From contig CM076268.1 in the NCBI GenBank assembly GCA_038380795.1, positions 16,620,001 to 16,684,000 on the forward strand: a DNA stretch of 64,000 nucleotides. Direction: 5' to 3'. The translations under genes were made by a program, and so were the position numbers. This stretch comes from Pyrocephalus nanus (lineage: Eukaryota > Chordata > Aves > Passeriformes > Tyrannidae). The notes under the pieces were generated by a model. The model was given only the letters and a program-made list of their open reading frames with translations, ran no database searches and was not told the DNA's origin. This document shows, piece after piece, positions 34,378 through 47,003 of this stretch (the first letter of the stretch is position 1; each line of letters begins with the position of its first letter).

Positions 34378-37300
34378 ATATTTATTTTCCTAAAGTTCTT
34401 GACTCTCTACTTCTTAGACCCTTTCTTTATTCTTCCGAGCAGTGAAAATAGTCTCCCAGGCTTATTTAATACTATTCCATGCTTGATTACCAGAGGGATT
34501 GCAGTACAAAAGTTAGAAGGGAATGAAGAGTTAGTAATCTTTAAACAACCAACTTTTATAGAACACGTAAAGCTTGCACATTTACAAGCTTTGTTTTTTT
34601 TTTTTTTTGCACAAAACGGATGCCAAATGGGGATTTGTTTTTAATTTGGATTTTAAAAGAACAAAAGCTATTTCATCTTTCCAAATAATATAAAGAGAAA
34701 ATTAACTTATGAAAATTATCTATCAGCTTTGCTTTCTTTTAAAAAGAATGTTGTGTGTGCATTTGCTTTACAGACACAGTGAAACAACCTAATCCCCTTT
34801 TTTTTTCCCAAATGCAATTTTCTCAATAAACATGTCTTTAGTTGCTGAACTCTCAGTGATGAAAGACAATGTTTAATTGTATACCACTCTTAAATTAGCC
34901 ATTTCTTGTGGTATGGAATGTTAATCTGTAGCTGCACTTTTCTTTATTCTATGCAAAAGATTATATTTTTTAGGTATTTATATAGGTTATTTTTAATGCT
35001 GCTTATGACCCTTTTGTTTAGATTCTTTTGTACTAAAGTTCTTTGTGAGACCAAGTTTAAGTCTCCTTGGCCTTCATAAAGTTAGGAGCATTTACAATAA
35101 AGCTTTTGCCTACGTCCTAAGAATGTACAAGAGTGCAGGTAGTTGCCATTTCACAGAAAATGCAGGTTGGCCAAGGCCATAGAGATTCTACAGGAGAGGT
35201 TTGAGGAGAGCTTGGTGGAAGGGTAGAGCTATGCATACACATCACATTAGAGCATCCACACTACATCAGGCAATGCTAGTGGGCAACTTCAGCCCCTTTT
35301 CTGCAGCTGGCGCTTTTAAATCTACGTTTGTCACTTTTCTCGCACATCTCACTTTTATAGGTTTTATCCTGATAGCCACAAATACTAAGAAAAAATACTT
35401 GTGTTACTGATCTTGGTGTCCTTCATGTTTGAGGAGGACCAAATGTTTAGTATCAGGAAGTGGGATTTTCCCAAATTGAGACTTATGTACTTTCAGGTCT
35501 TGTCTCAGTAGAGTTTAAAGAAAATTTTAAGTCAATCTTTATTTGGTCATTTGTATCATGAGGAAGTTTTCAGTTTTTTACTCACTCTAGTGTTTTTCTA
35601 AAGGAAAATGCAGTGTTCTATACACTTGATATACATTTGTTTCAAAATCACTGAAGGTGGTGGATGTTTCCTTATTTTGATTTGTAGATGTCTAGTCACA
35701 TGCCTTTTCCTTTGTCAATAAGCATTGAATCCTGTCAGGGCAGATCTAGGGACTTCAGTCCCGAAGGACTGGAATGCATGTAGTACTTTGGGATGTATCT
35801 GGATGTGGGGAGCCTCTTTCTGCAAGTTTCTGTATGTAAAACCAGCACCCTGAATCCATATGTGTTTATGGGTATGAGCAGATTCCACTTGAGTGAAAGA
35901 GCCAGTTCCTGCTCATAGCTGTGTGTTTTCTGCTTCTCCTCAAGGCTGAAGTTCAGCTATTCCCAAAGGGGTCAGGAGTAGCATGAAACTGCTTTCCAAT
36001 CTCTTTAAAGCCTCGTGTAGTAATAAAATTCCAGTTTGGCTCCTATTTTGTTTAATACTTGGAACTGTGAACTGGAATTGTTTTTCTGCTGCTCAGCCAT
36101 CACTGCCATTGAGCAATACCTTTCAGGGGAGGGAAGGAGAACAGACTGCATTTTTTACTGCTTCACTTCATGTTTAATATGCATGTGTTTGAATTGCCAC
36201 TTATAAAGGTGTGGTTCCAGAGCAGTTCAGATTGATGTAAACTTGGATTGTCAGCTAGACCTGCTCCCCCCTTTTGGCTCAGTGCTTGTGCTTATGAGGT
36301 TATGTGATGAGCTAGACCTGGGAGCTGATCCAGCTATGTATCTTTTTAGTAAGGTTGTTGGAAAGAGCAAGACCAGGGTAGCCTGAACTCGATGACAGTG
36401 TAAAAACAGTAGGAAGGGGAATTAGATAATACTTCAAATTACATCATATGAATGCTGCTATGTCAGTACAGAATAAAAATAATGTGGAAGCTTACATCAA
36501 AAACTCTTTTGCTCATACGATTTCAATGAATCTTTTTTACATTTGGTAGAAAAGAACAGGCTATTGAAAGAAGGACTGTTTTCTTGCCCTTAGCATATTA
36601 ATAAATCTAGAAAATAAGCTGATCTGAAATCAGCATCCAGATATAGTGGCTGGTAATTTTTGTCTCAAGTTCTTGCAGAAACTCTTTTGATATATTTTCA
36701 TACCTGTAGTGCCAAAAAACCCAGATGACTGTTGTTTTTTTTTTCTTTGTTCAAACCTATAGGATCTCCTTATGGCTCCATCTGCTTATTTCCTCTTGCT
36801 TTTCCCAAACCTTCTTAAATATTTAAGTTGTTAAAATAATTATCTAAACAAGATCCTCTGTTGGAGAACATTATATGTGTTGGAACACTATTTTGATTTT
36901 GATCCATCTTTTAGAGAATTTTTTAACTGGTATGAGAATGAAGGACTTGACTAGGGCTTCTCTAGTCATAAAGCATGATAAGCTAGATCCTGTAACTAAC
37001 TTTTCTAGATTATATTGGGCATGGAAGACATTTAAGCTATAAGTTTTTCAACTGCCTCAATTGTAAATTTTTTCTCTCTCTCAAATATAGGTTTAAAACC
37101 TAAATATTAGCTGTAACCCTTGAAGATAAAGAAACTGTAAAATTAGGGGTACTATGAAATGATAGGGGGTTTTTAATGGAAAATACTTCTTAAAATATCT
37201 GTTGAGATGGTAAAACTTTTCTTCAAATCTTAACAGTTTTTAGAATCTGAAATGTAACTGGCTGAGCCTTGATTCTTTCAGATTCTGATCTTTTTTAGCT

Positions 37301-39835
37301 TTAAAGTTTTAATACAGCAAGTTTCTCAGGGTCAAAAGTTATTTTTCTGAGCTTTGAGTCAGAAATATATTCATGTTCGTCATCAGTAGTGTCCTGTTGT
37401 GATCTTTACTTTAAAGTTTGATAAACATACTTTTTTAATAGAAACTTCTTCCTTTGTAATACAATGGAATATTGTTGCATTGCAGTTGCTGTGTTATAAA
37501 GTTAAGTTTCTCTTGAATTTCAACATATTCATTCAATGTACTGATTTCAGTGGGTTCTGAGTAGAAAGAGTAATAATTAAATATTGATTGTTTTGCACAT
37601 AAACATAGGGTCAACAGATGTAGTTGTTACTGATGCATCACATGCATGGTTCTTATGTTCTTTACTATGCAAGACAGTGTAGTTGTCTGTGGTCTTCAGT
37701 GGGATTTTATAGCCTTAAAGCCTTATGTACCCAACTCTTCTGTAGAAAGCTGTTGGCAGAAAAAGCTATATACTGTCACTGTGCAGCAGCCAGTTTCTTT
37801 CAGGTTAACTTGGTTGTCAAAATATGATCTAAAAGCCCTTTGAATACACCAAGAATTTGACAAGCTCATTGTGTAGACAAGGGCAGTCTGCATAATTAAA
37901 ATGGATTTCCTGCATTTGCCTAACACCAGGTATGAAGTAGCCTCACCTTATCAGCATTGGGAAAATAACTAGTTTAATGTGTCATTTTTTATTCTGAAAC
38001 TTGAAACTATTCTCTTTCCCAATTCCAAAACACCACGATGTTGCCTCCTGTGATTGGCAATGACAAGGTGGATACTACTACTCTTGATCATCATTTAGAA
38101 TAAACACCCCCACGGTATTTTCTCTTCCTTTAGCTTTTGTTCAAGCTGTCTGTTGGAAGAAGGTTTATTTCTAGAGAGGTAGCCTCTTTAGAAGTTATTT
38201 TCTTGCTAACTAGCAGCAGTTAACCAGGAAGAGTCTGTTTCCTATCTATCCATAGGAGGCTCATCTGTGGCATCAGTCCCACAAAGGCAGTGGGAACATG
38301 ATCTCTGCCCCTACGTGGGTTCAGGGTTGGCAGTACTGACAGCAGATGTGCAACACTGACATCAGCAGGACATTGCAACTACCAGCAGAATGTTTTTGTG
38401 GTCCTAACTGCCTGTCCATCCAAAGAAAAGTTTGGCTTTATATTCCTGCGGATGCAGGTGACTTCAGGGTGGAACATACATAGACTTCTATGATGATAAC
38501 ACTTCTGTATATCAGAATGAGTAATTTCCTATGTTATATGAGTTACTGTATGACAAAAAGGGGGTAAAAATACCCTCAGCATTAATTAAAGCATTTTTAC
38601 TATGTCGTATATATTGTTAAATATATGTTGAGTTATATGTTTTGTAGAAGTTACTGGCTTTGTTATGTAGTAGTATATTTTTATAGACTATTCTTATATA
38701 TTGAAATGTTAAGAATATTTTCATAAGAGATTTATATTCATCATTGCTAATAAAAAGATCCTGAAGAATTAGTCTCTGGTTTTGCATTGATTAGTGGAAC
38801 ATAACTGAATGTAGTGATTGTAAAAGCTTTATGAAAGAAATGTTAATCAAACAGTCCCTGTTAAACAGGAGCACATGCCTCAAATTCTGTTAATACTATC
38901 ATGCTGTGTCACTTTTTATGCCTTGCAACTACTTAGAGACAAAAAGAAGCTCCATCAGCTTCCATACAGCAGTTTCTTGACTGGAAACACTGTGACATTG
39001 ACAGATCAGTAAAGTTAAATTTTCCTGTGTGCAAGTGGTGATTTGTTTCTGTGTATTTTTTTTGTTTTGTTTTATTTCTGTATATCATGGTTTGAATTCA
39101 AGTCTTATCTCTTGTCACAAGGTGATACTTAATTCATTTTGGTGCTTCCCATTATTTAGTGTGTCAATAATTAACTTTTCACTAAAGAGGAAAAAGCAGG
39201 GGGGAAAAATCTTATGTGTAAAACTGTCATCATTGCTAAATATTACAAAAATATTGGAGTACTTTTTTTTTTTTTTATTATCCTGGTAAGTGCTTCTTCC
39301 TACAGTGTCAGCGGATTTCTGAAGCTTACACTTGAGAGCTTTATGCATGTAACAAATTTTATTTCTGGGTGTGACTTAACATTAGAGAGGGAAAAATAGA
39401 TGGGAAATGAGGAGTTACATAGTGGGGAATAACTAGCAGTGTTAGGCTGTCTATCCAGCACCCCCTTCTTCACTTAGTAGGCTCAAAAATTAACTCATTG
39501 TAGGACAGCTTGACGCCATCTGTTTCACAGGCTCTAAAGTAAAGGAAAAAGCAAGGTACTTCAAGAGAACTTGTTGTGCCAGGCATAGGCAAGGGAAGAG
39601 TAATTGTCAAAGAAGCTTTGCCACGTTCTCGTGGCAGCTCTGTGGGTTCTCCAAACAGCTAAAAATATGTAATAGATAGAAATTTAAGCTTTAAGGGAAG
39701 GGAAAAAGATTTTTGGATAGATAATATTGAAATCTTCGTTATTTACAAATGGTAGGTGACATAGCATGAAAGGTGAGAGCTATTATCTATTGCTAGATAA
39801 TAAATCCCTGAAAAAATTCTAGAATTACTTCTATT

Positions 39836-39893
39836 CACAAAAAAAAACCCAAAAAACCAAACCAACAAACAAACACCAAAAACAAAACCCCAC
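39836..39893 (+). repeat. A/C-only low-complexity tract, 58 bases
   Basis: 58 consecutive bases contain no G and no T, built from A-runs, CCAAA and CAAA units. Such strand-asymmetric tracts are common in bird genomes next to retroposon tails, but no element body is recognised on either side. Confidence 0.8.
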
Positions 39894-42800
39894 GAACTCA
39901 AAAGAAAAAGAGCACTATGAGTTATTCCCTTATTAATTTGGTAAAGTGTTCTCCCAGTCCTGAGCACAGAAGTAGTACATGAGATGTGATGTGCAGATGA
40001 ACTGTTCAAATAGGTTTCATTTGATACTTTTGACTCTTCAGTTAGCTTTTATGGAACTGAATGAAGTTCGTATGTTATCCTGTCGAGTAGCAGTGGATTC
40101 TGGAAAGGATAATGAGAAACTAATTTGTCATCTGAATTTACATACTGAGCAGTGGAAAAAGGAGATTTGAGTTCTTGCTCTGCTAAATGAGATGATTCTG
40201 GGTCTCTGTGGAAGAGCTGGAAAGAAGACCCGTGTTTTCTGTTCGGGGAGTATGAAGTTCTTCAACTTTCACTCTGTACTGTGACTGTTCGGTCGGCAGG
40301 TGGGGCTGTTTTTCTTATTTATTCCGTAGTGCATAAGCTTAAACCCTCTTAAAAATCCAAATCCACAGCTCTAGACAATAAAATTTTCAATACAGTATGA
40401 TGTACACACTGTAAATACTACATTTAAATAGGAGGTCGAGTACCATTAAAGCATTTAAATGACTATACAGAATATAATTTCTGATGTTTTAAATGGTATC
40501 ATCCACCCCCTCTCAGAGCGAAAGCTACTAGAGACTACAGAAGAACTTTGGCAACACTGAAATTCTGGGGAGCAGGGAGAGTGTGGACCTTGTCCCTTCA
40601 TGTGAACGTCAATGAATTAGCAGATAGTGAAATTGGACATCTCAGTGGTAATGATGTTGCTGGGTATGAAGCAACCTGCATATGTCCTAAGCATTCTTTT
40701 TATTAAAAAAAAAGGAAAAAGGGAGGGATAACAAGTACATTCTTGCTATTGAATTCTTTGGGGGAAGAATCAAAGTGATGGGCTAGGATGATTTTAGGTT
40801 ACTAGTCCTAATTTTGCACAGCACATGTGCTGTCAGAGCAGTTGTCAGCAGGCTGTAACTGTTGCCTCCTGTTTTTCTCCTGTTTGGCTGGGGGATTTTA
40901 AAGAAAACATTTCTGTTCCACATCAGATTTTTATACTGGGGCTGGGGTGAGACCCCTGCATAGTTCTTGAGCAGGTTCTTGGTGCAAGTGCTGTGGCAGG
41001 GAGGCCCTCTACCTTATCTAGTACCTTATTCCCAGGGCCCTGCTGCCAAATATTTCCAATGCCAGAGTTTCCTGGTAACTCTCGCTCTGTTCAGCACAGC
41101 ACAGGGCTACGGACAGGACCAGGTGTGCTGGAAGAGCCTCTTCAGTCAGAGCAGTTGATTAAACAGGGAAGTCGTGCTAACTCTTGAGCACAGATGCACT
41201 GTGCTGTGCCTAAAGCCTGGCAGAGTTGAGAAAGGGGGTTCCAACTTAATTTAAGGGAGAGGAAAGTTAGAAAGGGAGGAGGTGACACAGTTAAGTACTA
41301 CAGTAAGCTAGAAAAAATACTTGTCAAAATGTTTTCCATTGGAAGGTTGGCTGGAAGATTTTTTACTGGTGTTAACTGGCACTGGTAGGTGTTGTTCTAC
41401 TTAATAGGAAGTAGTGGACAGCTTTTGGAAGCTAAATAATGTTAGAGAAAAACCTTTTAAATATTATTTGGAAAGGCTACGTGGCAGATCCATTTTATTT
41501 CATAAAAAATCCCCATAGTGCACTGTGAATCAGATATTAATATTTACTCTCTACTTTCCCATTTGCACTTTACTTCTTAAAACAAATATTCCTTTAAATT
41601 ACCATGAAAACTGTTCAGTCATTACTGAGTTTTGATTAGGAAGCGAAGGGAAAAGCTGTTCGCTTTTAAGAAGTAACCCTGATTTTGTTGTTTTTTTTTT
41701 CACTTTACCAGAAATATTTCATGCCAACCAAAGCCTTGTAATAGATGTGTATTCAATTTCTTCATTAAACATCATCTTTATGTAATATGAACAAGATCCT
41801 ACGTTCTACTGTTTGTAGTAATGTATGTAGGGGGTCCATACGAAAACACTTAGCTGATGTTCCTTATCCTTGCCATATGACAAAACAATTTCTTCATTAT
41901 TAAAAATTTGAAATCTCCCATGGGAGCACTGAAAATAGCCAGGTAGCCTTTTCTACCCAGGAAGCCTCGTTTGCTCATGTGATTCATCTCCCTTTCCTGC
42001 TTTATCTGCCAGAACCATGTAGCTTATTTCCTTTGCAGTTCATTAGTTCTTAATTTGCAGTAAAGGTAGCTGATTTCAATTTATGATATTATCAGCACAG
42101 TTAGGCTATGTTGTTTTTTTCAAGGAAGGAAGGTGTGAAACAGCTATATACCTATATGTATATCTGTATATACATATATCGATATAAATCCTGTAAGTTT
42201 TACAGATTAACCATATTTTCTGCATCAATAGGACTTGTAAATTTTAATGTCAGTGTCTATCATAAATCATCTTGACCCAGCTTTGGAGAACAGCCCCTTG
42301 TATCTGCTGTTCTCTTGGAATTAGGAGGGAGGGGAGAGAAAAGGGAAAGGAAAAGTCTGGGGATAATCTTTGTTCTCTCACTGGCAAGCACTCTGCAGCA
42401 AAGCTGTCCCAATGAACCCTGTTTGTGTGACTGGGTACAGATTTAAGGAAGAGAAGGAACAGTTTGTTCTCTGCTGATTATATAAGAATACCCTCAAGAG
42501 CATGTTGCTTGCTTCAGATTACAGCCTGTATCCCATGATTAGCATGAAAGGAAATAGGAAAACTGGAGTTATACCCACATTTCTGATTCTTTAGCATGCC
42601 TTTATTGAAATCTGGAAACCTTGGCCTTGAGGTGGTGGATGATACTTTATGTTAGCCTGTAGCTCTCTAGATGTCAGTTTTGATCAACAAACTTATATGC
42701 TGTTTTCCTTGAGAGAAATACACTTGCCAATTTGATCTGCTCTTTTAAATTTTGTGGAGGAATCTTGTCTCTCCAAGTTCTATGATGCCCACAGATGTTT

Positions 42801-45800
42801 TTGTAGCATGTTTTTCTCTTTTGTCTTTTGTCTCATTTTCTTGGATATTTAGAATGTCACTTCAGGATTTAAAAAGCTTTGTTTTTGCAGTCTTTACTGA
42901 TAATTTTTTGTGACAAAATGTATTTCCTCAGATATTGGGTGTGCAGTGACAGTGCACAGAAAAGGGCACTAGAGATCAGTGAGGACAATGCAAAACTCCT
43001 AATCCTGTATATAGTAAAGATTAATGTGATTTGAGATTGTCCATGTTATGCTCCCTGTCCCCTCAAATGCTCACATTGATGGGCTGTTCACTGGAAAGCC
43101 AATGGCATTTACAATACACTGGCAACTGAGAAACTTGAAATTGGGAGATACCAATACTGTACTGCCTTCAGAAATCCTAGGAATTTATGTTTTGGACAAA
43201 CGGTTTATGAAGATCTTCCTATACCAGCGTCTTTCCCAGAGCATTCTTAAGTGACAGTTTTGCTGTTAGAATCTGGTTGGCAACTTTTCTGCACATGATC
43301 TTAGGTCATTAATTTAGAATCTGGTGGTAATTGTGTTTAGTTTTATTATTTACTTTTTCTTTAATTCTCAATTTTATTTTTACAACTTCTGTGATAATTT
43401 CAGGTGTAATATTGGTACGTTATCACACTTTGAAGAATTTTTGACTAGGTTGTTTGGGATTTTCAGTATTAAATTCTTCATAGCCACATGTATTTATTTT
43501 CTTAGCCTTAGCATATATATGACTCCAAGTTGTAATTAGTGACTCAGTGTTAAACTCTACCAACATGTCTATAAAACACAGCATTTGGATATTTTGATGA
43601 AAGGAAATTGGTAGATACTGCTTTTATAAATCTGAAAGCTGCAGAGCAGATGTGGAAGGAATTACTGCAAAGAATCTCAACTGGCATATAAAGCAGAAGC
43701 TGAAGTTTATTTTGGTTTTATTATAAAAGAAAAAACATTTTACTAAGGTTCTGTTGTATTTAAGGTTACATAAAATTGAGTTGTTCAGGACTAGCTGTGA
43801 AACTATGCACTGATGTGACAATGGAACAAGGCAATTTTTTTTCCTTTATTTAATCCTAGAATTTTACATGTTGATTGTAAAATACGTATTTTTAGAATTT
43901 GCAGTAAATTTAATAATGTTCCTTTTAGGGGGAAAAGGCTGTAATAGATATTGCAAAGTTAATATCCTTTTTATAATTTCATGAGCAAGGACCAAAGTAA
44001 TTATTACCTTTTTTGCAGTCTGATTGTCTGGCTTCTCCCATGGAAAGTCCTGGTCACATATGCTCATTCCTGAATAACTATTAACCACAAGCATTCCCGT
44101 GCTCTCACATTTTCAACACCTAATCAGCCAGCCTGACTTTGTAGAAAACACTAAATTATTGTTTACTTACTTTTACAGATTTCAGCAATGCACTGAAGTG
44201 CTCACCAGGCTAAAACATGGGTGCTGTTCCAGGGCTAAAACATTTTTCTCACTTTATTTTCCTTTTCAATGACTCTGTTAGTGTAATACTACATTAGAAT
44301 TATACTACACAGGAAAAACATTACAAGATTTTGAGTTAAACTTTTTACATAGGGGGTACTTGGAATCATCCAACATAAAGTATCTTAACATTAAGAAGAA
44401 CAAAAATACTAACACACTGGATAATTACACGTTTTCTAATATCATTGCCCACTGTGTTAGCATCCAAATTTTTCAGCTATTAAGAATAAACCATTAAAAT
44501 ATCTTATGGCTTTAACCATTCTGGTTGGTTACCTAAACAAATTCTTGTGTTGGTTCTTGAATTTGGCCAAATGTGTGCTATGGCAGTTTGCCAGTAAAGG
44601 AACTGAGTGGGGTTAATATTAAATTCACCTGTAGAGTGATTGTTCTTTAGATATGAGCATTTAAGATGATACAGATTTTATAATTTATTACATTTATAAC
44701 TCGTTGCTCTGGCTGCTTGTTTAAAGGGATGACAGAGCACAGGCAAGTCAGCTTATTTGTTGTTTAGCAGATGAAGTGAATCCATGAGTACAATAATAAT
44801 TTGGTATTCAAACTAAAGGCACAATAATGAGGCAATAGAAAAACTACCCTTTGGTGAAGCTTCCTTGAAAATGTCAGTCAGGAGAAACAAGCCTAGAAAT
44901 ACTGTTCAAAAGGATTAATCAGGGGAACTTGATCAGTTAATGGCCTTATACAGGGACAGATACATGTAATAGATTACATAAATCAGACTTTGTTGTTTAG
45001 GTGCTCAGGACAATACTCCATCCTGGTTGGGCCATGCAATTTCACGCAAGCAACAATACATTTTATCATTATAAATATATTAAAGACTTTACTGTGTATT
45101 TGAGGAACTTTGTATGAGGAAAGTAATAAAGCAGGCTTCTCAATACATTTTCATCATGACTGTATAACATGATCTGGGATATGTTTATTACTTGCCGCTT
45201 TAATATCACTAATATTTATGTACTATTAGTGACCCATAAACTCTCGTAGATTAATTAATAGCTATGTATTTTCCATCTTCTGGGGGTTTATTGTTTTTTT
45301 CTAGGGAGAATTAACAGAAAATTATGGTATAGTGTTCAATTTTATTAAATTTATTAATTTAAGTCAACTACTAGTATTAATAATTTGACTTCCATTGTCC
45401 CTGAACTGTAATATGAAGTAAACAAGAGTTACTGCTTCAATGTTTTGAAGACCCGCATTCTAATGTAGTATCTAACTTTTAAAAAACTGTCATATTTTAT
45501 GTTGCCATAAAATAATGGCATACTAAAAATATAGCTAAGTTATACAGTGGGAATACAATTAAGGCATAGAAAGGCTTTATTTAATTTCATCTATGTTAGG
45601 AGTTACTCCACTGAAATGTGAAATTTCCCAGACTAAATCTTGAATAGCAAAAAAAGTGATAATGCAGTTATTCCATATGTATAATTAATTATCCTTATCA
45701 GAAATGTTCTATTTCAGAGATACCTGAAAATAATGTGTGAGTTTTTTTCATGTTTACTACAAAAGCTTTTGTATCTCTTCCAAAGACTTATTGGAGGGTG

Positions 45801-46894
45801 ACTTTACTAATGATTTGAAAGTCAAACAGCTGATGTCAATTCCAAAGCTCATTGTTTCAGTCTTTTTTTTAACAGTTATTTGTTTTATCTGGTTAAATTT
45901 TTTTCTTCCTAATTGAAATGTCAGAAAGTCATTGAGCAAGTTCATTAAACTTTTAGAATTGCCTCCATGACTGGTGATGGTTTTAATGGTCAAATAGGCA
46001 AAACACCTCACAGTACATAATGTAAAGTAACATTAAGTCTGTAATGTAGTTACAAAGCTGTAATATTCATAGAATAGCAGGCTTCATAAGAAACCTCCAG
46101 TCCAGAGTTAATAATTTAAAAAAAATTTCTGAAATTCAAGTAGTTTGTATTATTATTATTTTGAGAATCAGTATAGAACACAGCTGGTTGTGATTATTTA
46201 TCTAGCAATGATAGCCTCAAAAATCTAGCTCCTACTAAAATAAGAGTTGTCTTAACTGAAACTCTTACTGTAAAAACTCTCCTCATTGGGAATCACCTTA
46301 TGACTTTAGTAGGGTTGTGCTTTATAGAGAGAGCTGAGCTGCCCTGACAGAGCAGTCACTACCCTGCCCCTGTGGGCTGTGCTTCTGTAGGATGACAATT
46401 GGTGTAATGGAAGCAAGGAATTAATTGCAGATAAGGCCTGTGTGTTACTTCACAAGAAAAATTCTATCCATTAGTAAATCAATGAAAATTTTGCTGTATT
46501 GAAGCCAGAGTGCGGTTAAGAAAACATTCTCAGTCCTTATTTTCATGTGTTTCTAATTTTCGTTTAGAATTTCTGTTTGCATGTGTGCAAGTGTGCATGC
46601 TTTTCTTTGGTCCTAGCTGAAGGGTGACTTTTGGAGCAAAGCCCAAGGAAAAACCTTTTGGCTATTTTTTTTTTAAATTAAAAGCATATTTTAAGTGTTT
46701 TATGTAATTTGTTAAATAAATTGTTTGAAAATATTGCTATATAATATCACAATTGAAAACCAAATATTCCTTTGTAGATTACATTGCAGGGTTTAGGCAA
46801 GTGATGTGCAGTTCAGCGTGAGTGCAGAAAAAAGCCAGGTGTTCTTGACTACTGATGCTACCACTGTAGTTACTTTTTTTTCCTGATGGGAAAA

Positions 46895-47003
46895 TTGCCC
46901 AAGTAAACTCACATTGCTTTGGTTTCCCCATCTGTATAATGTGAATAATACTTACCATATCACAGGAATGTGTGGAATTTAATATTTATGCATCACTTTG
47001 AAG
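46895..47003 (+). mobile_element. MIR-like SINE fragment
   Basis: TTTGGTTTCCCCATCTGTAT, then GAATAATACTTACC, then CACAGGAATGTGTGGAATTTAA and CACTTTGAAG follow the order of the core and 3' half of MIR-family SINEs. The copy is diverged, consistent with an insertion predating the bird/mammal split or early in amniotes. Confidence 0.55.

Larger units (their letters stand above)
33982..35120 (+). other. SLC35G1: SLC35G1 3' untranslated region (end uncertain)
   Basis: Three AATAAA signals follow the stop: 34118-34123, 34825-34830 and 35096-35101. The first gives a short UTR of about 160 bases. The later two would include a TA/CA repeat and a CR1 fragment in the transcript. Sequence alone cannot decide which is used. 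Confidence 0.5.

Noticed and set aside
46066..46110. CATAGAATAGCAGG string suggesting a CR1 tail on the minus strand
   Set aside because: The match is about one octamer long and the neighbouring sequence does not continue the CR1 pattern.
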